Below are positions 1 to 4,592 of a stretch of DNA of 5,973 bases, piece after piece (position 1 is the stretch's first letter; the number at the start of each line of letters is the position of its first letter). The DNA is from an uncultured Oscillochloris sp. GTDB taxonomy: Bacteria; Chloroflexota; Chloroflexia; Chloroflexales; Chloroflexaceae. The position numbers were made by a program, and so were the translations under genes. The DNA is taken from positions 1 to 5,973 of the forward strand of contig CAIRFY010000680.1 in NCBI GenBank assembly GCA_903877945.1, given 5' to 3'. The notes under the pieces are model-generated. The model saw only the letters and a program-made list of their open reading frames with translations, was not told where the DNA came from and did not search any database.

Positions 1-40
1 AGCGAAGCGAAAAATCCCGGTCGGGATTCTTCGCTTCGCT
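1..40. repeat. Near-perfect 40-bp palindrome, possible terminator of the leftward glycosyltransferase gene
   Basis: Positions 1-11 pair perfectly with 30-40, and 13-18 (AATCCC) pair with 23-28 (GGGATT) around the loop GGTC; the only mismatch is position 12 against 29. Read on the minus strand it lies 36 nt past the stop codon of the glycosyltransferase gene, and the inner stem is followed by a short T run (TTTTT, partly inside the stem). That would suit a weak intrinsic terminator. The outer arm followed by CAGAATGACAG (41-51) resembles a repeat often seen dispersed in bacterial genomes, so it may be a repeat copy that happens to sit here. The element touches the window edge and may be longer. 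Confidence 0.55.
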
Positions 41-75
41 CAGAATGACAGCGTTACTTATGCGGTATTGCGTTC

Positions 76-1155
76 TTAGCGTTCCTGACGATAGATCTGC
101 CTTGTCACATACAGCGGGCGGCGCTTAACCTCCTCGAAGATCCGACCAACATATTCACCAATGACGCCGATGGTGATCAACTGGATGCCGGAGAGGAGGA
201 AGATGGCGACGACGAGAGTGGCAAAGCCGGGCGGTGAGAGGCCGACCGTGAGCTTCTGGATGGTGTAGAAGATTGCGATCAGGATAGACATCAGCGAAAC
301 GCTCACGCCCGCCAGCGAGATCATGCGCAGGGGTACATAGCTGAAGGAGATCAGCCCGTCGAGAGCCAGGTAGATCAGCCGGGTGAGGGTGTACTTGGGA
401 CGACCGGCGTGGCGGGCGTGGCGCTCATAGGCCAGGCCGACCTGATCCAGACCGACCCAACTGCGGATGCCGCGCACAAAGCGGTTGCGCTCGGGCATGC
501 CGTTCATGAGATCGACGACACGCCGATCCATAAGGCAGAAGTCACCGGCGTCGAGTGGGATGTCGATGCTGGATACTTGCTTCAGCAGGCGGTAGAAGAG
601 CGTATAGGCCACCCGCTTGATCGGCCCCTCCTTACGCTGCTCGCGGATAGCGTAGACTACATCGTGGCCCTCACGCCATTTGGCAATAAACGCGGGCAAC
701 ACCTCCGGCGGATCCTGGAGGTCGCCGTCCATGATGATCACTGCCTGACCGCAACTGTGGTCAAGCCCGGCGCTGATCGCGACCTGGTGCCCAAAGTTAC
801 GGGCCAAGTCAATCACGATCACCCGCCGGTCGTCTGTGGCAAGCTGTTGGAGCAGCGGCAACGTGCGGTCGTGGCTGCCGTCGTTCACGAAGAGAATCTC
901 GTAGCTGAGGCCCAGGGGGTCGAGGGCGGCCAGGAGCCGGGCATAGAGCGTGGGCAGGTTCTCTTGCTCGTTGTAGGCCGGGATGACCACCGACAGCTCG
1001 GTGGGTGCTGACTGCGATGCCAGCGGGCCAGACACGGGAGCGGCTGTCAATTGGGCAAGAGCCTGACAGAAGCGCAGAGCGGCCTGCGGGTCATCGGTAG
1101 GAATATCGACAAAGGCGCGCTCTCGTTGTGGCTGTTCAGAGGCCGCACGGCGCAT
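76..1155 (-). CDS. Family 2 glycosyltransferase, polyprenyl-phosphate (GtrB/DPM1-like) type, membrane-anchored
   Basis: This 359-residue protein probably transfers a sugar from a nucleotide donor to a polyprenyl phosphate at the cytoplasmic face of the membrane, supplying lipid-linked sugar for glycan or glycolipid modification. The GT-A fold starts at residue 54 (LSVVIPAYNE), with VNDGS at 90-94, the metal-binding region DGDLQDPP at 143-150, GDF at 204-206 and RNRFVRG at 223-229. Two membrane segments follow at about 276-298 and 311-333, then a basic tail ending near residue 359. This order is typical of bacterial DPM1-like enzymes. The ~52 residues before the catalytic domain are longer than usual and not recognised. 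The start is supported by AAGGA (minus strand, 1164-1168) 8 nt upstream of ATG. It is transcribed away from the other genes, so no functional link to them is implied. Donor sugar and final product cannot be read from sequence. Confidence 0.92.
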   Translation of the reverse strand: MRRAASEQPQRERAFVDIPTDDPQAALRFCQALAQLTAAPVSGPLASQSAPTELSVVIPAYNEQENLPTLYARLLAALDPLGLSYEILFVNDGSHDRTLPLLQQLATDDRRVIVIDLARNFGHQVAISAGLDHSCGQAVIIMDGDLQDPPEVLPAFIAKWREGHDVVYAIREQRKEGPIKRVAYTLFYRLLKQVSSIDIPLDAGDFCLMDRRVVDLMNGMPERNRFVRGIRSWVGLDQVGLAYERHARHAGRPKYTLTRLIYLALDGLISFSYVPLRMISLAGVSVSLMSILIAIFYTIQKLTVGLSPPGFATLVVAIFLLSGIQLITIGVIGEYVGRIFEEVKRRPLYVTRQIYRQER

Positions 1156-1179
1156 CGCGGTGATCCTTATAAGGCGGGG

Positions 1180-1214
1180 CAGATTGCAGATTTAAGATGA
1201 CAGATTGCAGACTG
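1180..1214. repeat. Five degenerate heptads, unit CAGATTG
   Basis: The tract reads CAGATTG, CAGATTT, AAGATGA, CAGATTG, CAGACTG with an exact 7-bp period, and the 11-mer CAGATTGCAGA recurs 21 bp apart (1180-1190 and 1201-1211). The same unit, in both orientations, makes up the gcvH-gcvPA spacer at 4543-4592. Here no clear inverted arm follows. It lies about 25 bp upstream of the glycosyltransferase start codon, in that gene's likely leader. Confidence 0.7.
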
Positions 1215-1258
1215 GTGCCCATTCTGCACAAGCCCAGAGTGTGCCCGGCCCTGGGAGT

Positions 1259-1294
1259 GCGGGCGTCTCGCCCGCATGCGGGCAGGACGCCCGC
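1259..1294. repeat. 36-bp GC-rich palindrome (REP-like)
   Basis: The outer arms GCGGGCGT (1259-1266) and ACGCCCGC (1287-1294) pair perfectly. The centre GCCCGCATGCGGGC (1270-1283) is a perfect palindrome, and only the 3-bp steps between are imperfect. Similar GC palindromes are dispersed in many GC-rich bacterial genomes. It shares the word GGGCGTCTC with the hairpin inside the CpXC gene (2127-2155). It lies in the probable leader of the minus-strand glycosyltransferase gene, so it could affect that transcript, but its sequence suggests a dispersed repeat. Confidence 0.75.
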
Positions 1295-1335
1295 GCTACC
1301 CTTCACCGCGACACGTATAACCGGATGACTTTCGC

Positions 1336-1376
1336 GCTATTGCCATTATAGAGATCAGCAGTGATCGTGCAATAGC
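1336..1376 (-). promoter_or_regulatory. Candidate minus-strand promoter for the glycosyltransferase inside an inverted repeat
   Basis: On the minus strand a perfect TATAAT occurs at 1350-1345. TTGCAC (1372-1367) stands 16 bp upstream and matches only three positions of TTGACA. An 8-bp perfect inverted repeat, GCTATTGC (1336-1343) and GCAATAGC (1369-1376), brackets the promoter: one half covers the -35 area and the other lies just past the -10. Half-site centres are 33 bp apart, about three helical turns. Between them GATCA (1353-1357) pairs with TGATC (1362-1366). This could be an operator or a transcript hairpin. If used, the leader would be about 180 nt. No regulator is identified. Confidence 0.4.
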
Positions 1377-1391
1377 CTGATCGTCCCAGTC

Positions 1392-1514
1392 GCGGGCGAC
1401 TAAAGTCGCCGCTGGGGAGCCTGCGGCTGGGCGTCGGCCTTCGCCGACGCCGGAATCGCCCGCGCAGGCGGGCGACCAGCCGTAGGCTCCCGTGGCGCGA
1501 CGTCAGTCGCCCGC
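1392..1514. repeat. 123-bp structured element, long stem enclosing two hairpins (three-way junction)
   Basis: The outer arms 1392-1430 and 1476-1514 align as a 39-bp stem with about 31 matched positions. They include a perfect 10-bp end (GCGGGCGACT/AGTCGCCCGC) and an almost unbroken inner part (GGGAGCCTGCGGCTGG against CCAGCCGTAGGCTCCC, one mismatch). The inside holds two perfect hairpins: GCGTCGGC-CTTC-GCCGACGC (1431-1450) and CGCCCGC-GCAG-GCGGGCG (1457-1474). It is non-coding, very GC-rich, and symmetrical enough to fold on either strand. A dispersed intergenic repeat or non-autonomous element is most likely; a structured RNA is possible but nothing identifies one. Confidence 0.75.
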
Positions 1515-1572
1515 TCTGCGCCCCTCCGATGGGAGAATCCCTCGATAGTCGCAGAGATGTGGGTAAAGATAT

Positions 1573-1605
1573 GCCCTCACGGGGAGAGGGGCAGGGGGTG
1601 AGGGC
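1573..1605. repeat. GC-rich dispersed-type repeat with 8-bp arms
   Basis: GCCCTCAC (1573-1580) pairs with GTGAGGGC (1598-1605) around a 17-nt purine-rich loop (GGGGAGAGGGGCAGGGG). The reverse complement (CCCTCACCCC..CCCTCTCCCC) is a familiar dispersed repeat type in GC-rich bacteria, and its minus-strand translation (LTPCPSP) is a common false protein. No function is inferred. Confidence 0.65.
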
Positions 1606-1615
1606 CGGAGGGAGA

Positions 1616-1657
1616 CGTTGCACCAGCCCGGTTGGGGTTGTCTAGTGGGGTGCAACG
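1616..1657. promoter_or_regulatory. Perfect 9-bp inverted repeat upstream of the CpXC-gene promoter candidate
   Basis: CGTTGCACC (1616-1624) and GGTGCAACG (1649-1657) are exact complements with centres 33 bp apart. The right half ends 16 bp before the candidate -10 (1674-1679), so it occupies the -35 position. That placement suits an operator or activator site, though a transcript hairpin or another repeat is equally possible given the surrounding inverted repeats. Confidence 0.4.
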
Positions 1658-1670
1658 CCCGGCAAACTGA

Positions 1671-1679
1671 TGGTACAAT
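1671..1679 (+). promoter_or_regulatory. Candidate extended -10 promoter for the CpXC gene
   Basis: TGGTACAAT gives a TGN extension and a -10 hexamer (TACAAT) with one mismatch to TATAAT. No good -35 hexamer stands 16-19 bp upstream, where the inverted repeat lies instead. Initiation near 1686 would give a leader of about 39 nt to the ATG at 1725. Confidence 0.4.
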
Positions 1680-1724
1680 AGGCACGCGGAACTCTGACTT
1701 TACACGCTACTGGCGCACGCCCCT

Positions 1725-2828
1725 ATGCCCATTTCATACCAAGAACAAGCTGCGCTCACCTGCCCCATCTGTAGATCTGAATTTACTACCGCCGTCTGGA
1801 TCGTCCTTGACGCACAGGAGCAACCGGGGGCGGTGGATGAACTGCGCGGCGGCTCGCTCAACTGCGTGACCTGCCCGCACTGCGGCGGCAGTGGTCCAGC
1901 CGGGGCACCACTGATTTTTCACGATGGCCAGACGCGGCGGGTGATCTTTGCCGGGGTACCGGGCGCTGCCGAACACGAGATACGCGATCAGGCCCGTCAT
2001 CTTCACACGCTCCTGGTAGAATCCATTCCCGAGGAGCAGCGCCGCGCCTACCTGGCCGATGTGGATATTGCCCAGGATGTGGACGGGATGACCCGTATGC
2101 TCAAACGTGCGGATCGGCGGCGCGGTGGAGAGACGCCCGACCGGGGCGTCTCTCCGACCGAAACGCCGCCGCTGCTGGTGGCCGTGCAGGAACTACTTGA
2201 GGCTCGCTCACCCGAAAATCTCGACCGGGTGATCGCTACTCACCCGGCGCTGCTGGCACGCGATACCGACACGACCTTGGCCCAATTGGCGGATGTGGCC
2301 GTCGAACAGCGGGCCTACGATATTGCCGAGAGCCTCCAGCAGGCCCGGCGGCTGCTCAGCCAGTCGGCCGGTGCCGTCATTTCGGCACTGCCTGACCCGA
2401 CGCTTCAGGCGCTGATGCAGGCCCAGAGCGGAGCGGATCTGCTGGATGTGACGGACGTTCACCCGCTGCTGCTACGCCCAGAGGTGGACAAACTGCTGGC
2501 CGAGCAGATCAACCTCGCCCTCGATGCGGGTAACGACCGACTGGCCAGCGCCCTTGAGGAGCGGCGCGAGGCTCTGGCTGAACTGCGAACCACCGCCTCG
2601 GGGGAGCCTACTCTGGAGGAGGCGATTGAGGCGCTCCTGAGTGCCAACGGTGAGGATGATCTGGCCGATGTGCTCGACCACTACCCGCTGCTGCTCGATG
2701 AGGTCGCCAGTCAGGCTCTCTGGCAGTTCGCCGCCGAGGCCCGCGCCAGCGGCGATGAAGAGATGGCCCGCTATGCGATTGAGTGCCGTGAGTTGCTACG
2801 GCGCGTCCGCGAGGGACTTGACGGGTGA
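1725..2828 (+). CDS. CpXC-domain protein with three C-terminal HPxLL helical repeats, function unknown
   Basis: The 367-residue product begins with a CpXC domain (about residues 8-130). It shows paired cysteines C13-P-I-C16 and C50-P-H-C53, which probably bind a metal such as zinc, then the family-like stretch around LIFHDGQTRRVIFAG (63-77) and IPEEQRRAYL (101-110). A charged linker (131-147) is partly encoded by a DNA palindrome (2127-2155). Three repeats of about 73 residues follow (near 150-212, 225-288, 296-360). Each runs: helix, then HPALL (173), HPLLL (246) or YPLLL (320), then a helix and a closing Arg/Leu-rich helix such as ALEERREAL or AIECRELLRR. The same repeat type accompanies CHAT and other domains in multidomain proteins of Chloroflexota and relatives, which suggests a protein-binding scaffold. 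No signal peptide or membrane segment is seen. The start rests on the domain beginning at once; no Shine-Dalgarno sequence is visible. Confidence 0.85.
   Translation: MPISYQEQAALTCPICRSEFTTAVWIVLDAQEQPGAVDELRGGSLNCVTCPHCGGSGPAGAPLIFHDGQTRRVIFAGVPGAAEHEIRDQARHLHTLLVESIPEEQRRAYLADVDIAQDVDGMTRMLKRADRRRGGETPDRGVSPTETPPLLVAVQELLEARSPENLDRVIATHPALLARDTDTTLAQLADVAVEQRAYDIAESLQQARRLLSQSAGAVISALPDPTLQALMQAQSGADLLDVTDVHPLLLRPEVDKLLAEQINLALDAGNDRLASALEERREALAELRTTASGEPTLEEAIEALLSANGEDDLADVLDHYPLLLDEVASQALWQFAAEARASGDEEMARYAIECRELLRRVREGLDG
2127..2155. repeat. Perfect 12-bp-stem palindrome inside the CpXC gene
   Basis: GGAGAGACGCCC (2127-2138) pairs exactly with GGGCGTCTCTCC (2144-2155) around GACCG. 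It encodes residues 135-144 (GETPDRGVSP) of the linker between the CpXC domain and the helical repeats. It shares GGGCGTCTC with the intergenic palindrome at 1259-1294. That suggests a dispersed palindrome landed in frame in a tolerant linker. Confidence 0.75.
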
Positions 2829-2964
2829 TTTTGGATTTTGGATTTTGGATTTTGGATTTTGGATTTTGGATTTTGGATTTTGGATTTTGGATTTTGGATT
2901 TTAGGTTTTAGATTTTGGATTTTAGATTGCTGCAATCCAAAATCCAAAATCTAAAATCCAAAAT
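2827..2964. repeat. GATTTTG heptad array, 14 direct units then 4 inverted units
   Basis: Ten exact GATTTTG units (2827-2896) are followed by GATTTTA, GGTTTTA, GATTTTG and GATTTTA (2897-2924). A small palindrome GATTGC-T-GCAATC (2925-2937) comes next, then inverted heptads CAAAATC, CAAAATC, TAAAATC, CAAAAT (2938-2964). The last direct units can pair with the inverted ones to form an A/T-rich stem of about 33 bp centred on 2931. The array fills nearly the whole CpXC-gcvT spacer: the TGA stop of the CpXC gene overlaps its first unit and its end abuts the gcvT ribosome binding site. The period of seven and the near-identity of the first ten units suggest slippage expansion. Confidence 0.95.
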
Positions 2965-2970
2965 GGAGAG
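2965..2970 (+). promoter_or_regulatory. Ribosome binding site that sets the gcvT start
   Basis: GGAGAG lies 5 nt before ATG at 2976. The in-frame GTG at 2970 overlaps this site and so is an unlikely start, which removes two residues from the longest frame. The site follows directly on the heptad hairpin. Confidence 0.75.
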
Positions 2971-2975
2971 TGTTT

Positions 2976-4070
2976 ATGCTGAAACGAACCCCCCTCTTTG
3001 AGAAGCACGTCGCCGCAGGTGCGCGCATGGTCGAGTTTGGTGGATGGGAGATGCCCGTCCAGTATAGCGGCATCATTGACGAGCATACGGCAGTACGCCA
3101 GCGGGTCGGGCTCTTCGACATTAGCCATATGGGCCGCCTGATGGTGCGCGGCAACCAGGCCGAGGAGTTCCTGCAGCATGTGGCCACCTGTGATGTGTCG
3201 GCTATCCCGCTTGGACAGGCGAGCTACGGCCTGCTTTGCCACCCCGACGGCGGGATCGTGGACGATATTTTCGTCTACCACCTGCCTGAGGAGTATCTGG
3301 TGGTGGTGAATGCCTCGAACCGCGAGAAGGACTGGCAGTGGCTGCACGCCCATACGGAGGGCTTTGATGTGGAGATCGTGGGCCGCTCGGATCGCTGGGC
3401 GATGCTGGCCCTCCAGGGGCCAGAGGCCGAGTCGATCCTGATCCAGGCCGAGGAGCCGGGGGCTGGTAGCCTCTCTGTGCTGCCCTTCCACGGGGTGGCC
3501 CTGAGTGCGCTCTTTGGCTTCACCACCCTGGTGGCCCGCACCGGCTACGCCGGTGAGGACGGCTTCGAGTTGTTCTTCGACGCTATACACGCTGAGGACT
3601 TCTGGGACAAACTGGTTGAGCTAGGCGCGAAGCCCTGTGGCCTGGGTGCCCGCGACAGCCTGCGCTTTGAGCCGTGCCTGTCGCTCTATGGCCACGAGAT
3701 CAGCGATACAATCAACCCCTACGAGGCCCGCCTGGGCTGGGTGGTCAAGCTGGATAAAGGCGACTTTGTGGGCCGCGAGGCGCTGGCTGCGATCAAGGCC
3801 GCTGGCCCCACCCGCAAACTCACCGGATTCGAGATGGTCGGCAAGGGGGTTGCCCGTGGCGACTACCCGGTACACAACCTCGATGGCGATTTGGTTGGCG
3901 CTGTGACCACCGGGATGCCCGCGCCGACCGTGGGCCGCCCGCTGGGCATGGCCTATGTGCCCACCGCCCTGAGCACCGTGGGCAGCGAGTTCGATATTAT
4001 CATCCGTGGGAAGCCCGTGCGTGCGCGGGCGATCAAGATGCCGTTTTACAAGCCTCAGTATAAGAAGTGA
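2976..4070 (+). CDS. gcvT: Glycine cleavage system T protein (aminomethyltransferase)
   Basis: The 364-residue protein takes the aminomethyl group held on the lipoyl arm of GcvH, transfers the one-carbon unit to tetrahydrofolate (forming 5,10-methylene-THF) and releases ammonia in the cytoplasm. The N-terminal folate-binding domain shows FGGWEMPVQY (21-30), FDISHMG (47-53) and GGIVDD (92-97), which includes the conserved catalytic aspartate. RTGYAGEDGFEL (188-199) and GLGARDSLRFEP (222-233) are hallmark motifs. The C-terminal domain runs through KGDFVGREAL (261-270) to FYKP near the end. Length and motif order are those of a complete, ordinary GcvT. The start is ATG 2976, preceded by GGAGAG. 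It leads a gcvT-gcvH-gcvPA run on the same strand. No glycine riboswitch is visible upstream, where the spacer is all heptad repeat, so it may share a transcript with the CpXC gene. Confidence 0.97.
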   Translation: MLKRTPLFEKHVAAGARMVEFGGWEMPVQYSGIIDEHTAVRQRVGLFDISHMGRLMVRGNQAEEFLQHVATCDVSAIPLGQASYGLLCHPDGGIVDDIFVYHLPEEYLVVVNASNREKDWQWLHAHTEGFDVEIVGRSDRWAMLALQGPEAESILIQAEEPGAGSLSVLPFHGVALSALFGFTTLVARTGYAGEDGFELFFDAIHAEDFWDKLVELGAKPCGLGARDSLRFEPCLSLYGHEISDTINPYEARLGWVVKLDKGDFVGREALAAIKAAGPTRKLTGFEMVGKGVARGDYPVHNLDGDLVGAVTTGMPAPTVGRPLGMAYVPTALSTVGSEFDIIIRGKPVRARAIKMPFYKPQYKK

Positions 4071-4129
4071 TGCGTGATCGGTGATGCGTGATCCGTAGTG
4101 GAATATCACAGCTCACGCATCACGGGTCA
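4067..4129. repeat. GTGATGC heptads, direct then inverted, between gcvT and gcvH
   Basis: Read in sevens the tract is GTGATGC, GTGATCG, GTGATGC, GTGATCC, GTAGTGG, AATATCA, CAGCTCA, CGCATCA, CGGGTCA. The first part is direct and the last part is the reverse complement of the same unit. GTGATGCGTGA (4081-4091) pairs exactly with TCACGCATCAC (4113-4123), giving an 11-bp stem and a 21-nt loop. The gcvT stop codon (4068-4070) is inside the first unit, and the hairpin ends 12 nt before the gcvH ribosome binding site. There is no T run, so a classical terminator is unlikely; processing, mRNA stabilisation or partial attenuation are options. Confidence 0.85.
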
Positions 4130-4149
4130 GCTATTAGGAGCAACGCGAT

Positions 4150-4539
4150 ATGAGCCACAACGTCCCGGCGGAACTGCGCTATAGCAAGTCTGATGAGTGG
4201 GTGCGAACCGAGGGCGACGAGTTGGTGATCGGGGTCAGCGACTTCGCCCAGGATCAACTCGGCGACATCGTTTACCTAGAGCTACCGAAGGTCGGCCAGA
4301 TCCTCGCCCCCGGCGACTCGTTCGGGGTGATCGAGTCGGTGAAGGCCAGTTCCGACCTGTACGCCCCGGTGGGCGGCGAGGTGGTGGCGGTGAACGGCGA
4401 CCTGGAGTCCAGCCAGGAGGCGATCAACCAGGATCCCTACGGGGCCGGCTGGCTGATCCGCGTGCGCCCATCCGGCGCGGAGGAGGAGTTGCTCGACGCC
4501 GAGGCGTATGCCGTATTCTGTGCGGATCGCGCCCATTAA
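4150..4539 (+). CDS. gcvH: Glycine cleavage system H protein (lipoyl carrier)
   Basis: The 129-residue GcvH carries the aminomethyl intermediate on a lipoylated lysine and shuttles it between the P, T and L proteins. The lipoyl site is K65 in GVIESVKASSDL (59-70). Around it are the usual H-protein features: YSKSDEWV (11-18), GVSDFAQDQLGDIVYLELP (28-46), APVGGEV shortly after the lysine, and INQDPYGAGWL towards the end. Length is normal for the family and the gene is intact. AGGAG (4136-4140) stands 9 nt before the ATG. It lies 79 bp after gcvT and 53 bp before gcvPA on the same strand, so co-transcription is likely. Lipoylation needs LipA/LipB or LplA encoded elsewhere. Confidence 0.97.
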   Translation: MSHNVPAELRYSKSDEWVRTEGDELVIGVSDFAQDQLGDIVYLELPKVGQILAPGDSFGVIESVKASSDLYAPVGGEVVAVNGDLESSQEAINQDPYGAGWLIRVRPSGAEEELLDAEAYAVFCADRAH

Positions 4540-4542
4540 ATC

Positions 4543-4592
4543 GCAATTGCAGATTGCAGGTTACGGCAATCTGCAATCTGCAACCTGCAATT
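4543..4592. repeat. CAGATTG heptads, direct then inverted, abutting the gcvPA start codon
   Basis: GCAATTG, CAGATTG, CAGGTTA (4543-4563), a CGG spacer, then CAATCTG, CAATCTG, CAACCTG, CAATT (4567-4592). Positions 4545-4563 can pair with 4574-4592 at 16 of 19 positions, with one of the other three a G-U pair. A second register shifted by one heptad is also possible. The 3' foot of the stem ends at 4592 and the gcvPA ATG begins at 4593, leaving no room for a Shine-Dalgarno sequence. The unit matches the tract at 1180-1214. Confidence 0.85.

Larger units (their letters stand above)
1156..1724. other. Divergent intergenic region packed with inverted repeats, no gene seen
   Basis: These 569 bp separate two divergent genes. 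I see no credible coding region. The short frames here run through repeats; for example the minus-strand frame across 1303-1623 translates the palindromes themselves. From left to right it holds CAGATTG heptads (1180-1214), a GC palindrome (1259-1294), a hairpin around a minus-strand promoter candidate (1336-1376), a long three-way-junction element (1392-1514), a weaker hairpin (1514-1556: CTCTGCG/CGCAGAG), a GC repeat (1573-1605), and an inverted repeat next to a plus-strand promoter candidate (1616-1657). Each main element is listed separately. Confidence 0.8.

Noticed and set aside
409..1011. 200-residue plus-strand frame opposite the glycosyltransferase
   Set aside because: It is antisense to a clear enzyme with conserved motifs, has no recognisable domain, and long shadows are common at this GC content.
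1392..1514. tRNA or tmRNA from the cloverleaf-like folding
   Set aside because: There is no T-loop motif, no anticodon arm of proper size and no CCA end, and the outer stem is 39 bp, far too long.
1392..1514. Insertion sequence
   Set aside because: No transposase gene or fragment is present and no target-site duplication is evident, so only a repeat is claimed.
1303..1623. 106-residue minus-strand frame in the divergent spacer
   Set aside because: It is made of translated palindromes, including the LTPCPSP pattern typical of a dispersed repeat, with no domain.
2641..2904. Plus-strand frame ending in a 7-residue FGFWILD repeat
   Set aside because: The protein repeat is just the 7-bp DNA unit read over 21 bp, and the rest overlaps the CpXC gene out of frame.
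2827..2964. CRISPR array
   Set aside because: Units are contiguous heptads with no spacers, and no cas genes are present.
2829..2975. Glycine riboswitch before gcvT
   Set aside because: GGAGAG at 2965 recalls a riboswitch core word, but there is no room for an aptamer; the spacer is all heptads and GGAGAG serves as the ribosome binding site.
2922..3590. 222-residue minus-strand frame opposite gcvT
   Set aside because: It is antisense to a confident gene and its C terminus is only translated heptad repeat (FWILDFGFW).
4197..4592. Upstream extension of the gcvPA frame by 132 codons
   Set aside because: It runs through gcvH in another frame, is Arg/Gly-rich as expected of a GC-rich shadow, and passes through the heptad hairpin. 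The family N terminus begins at ATG 4593.
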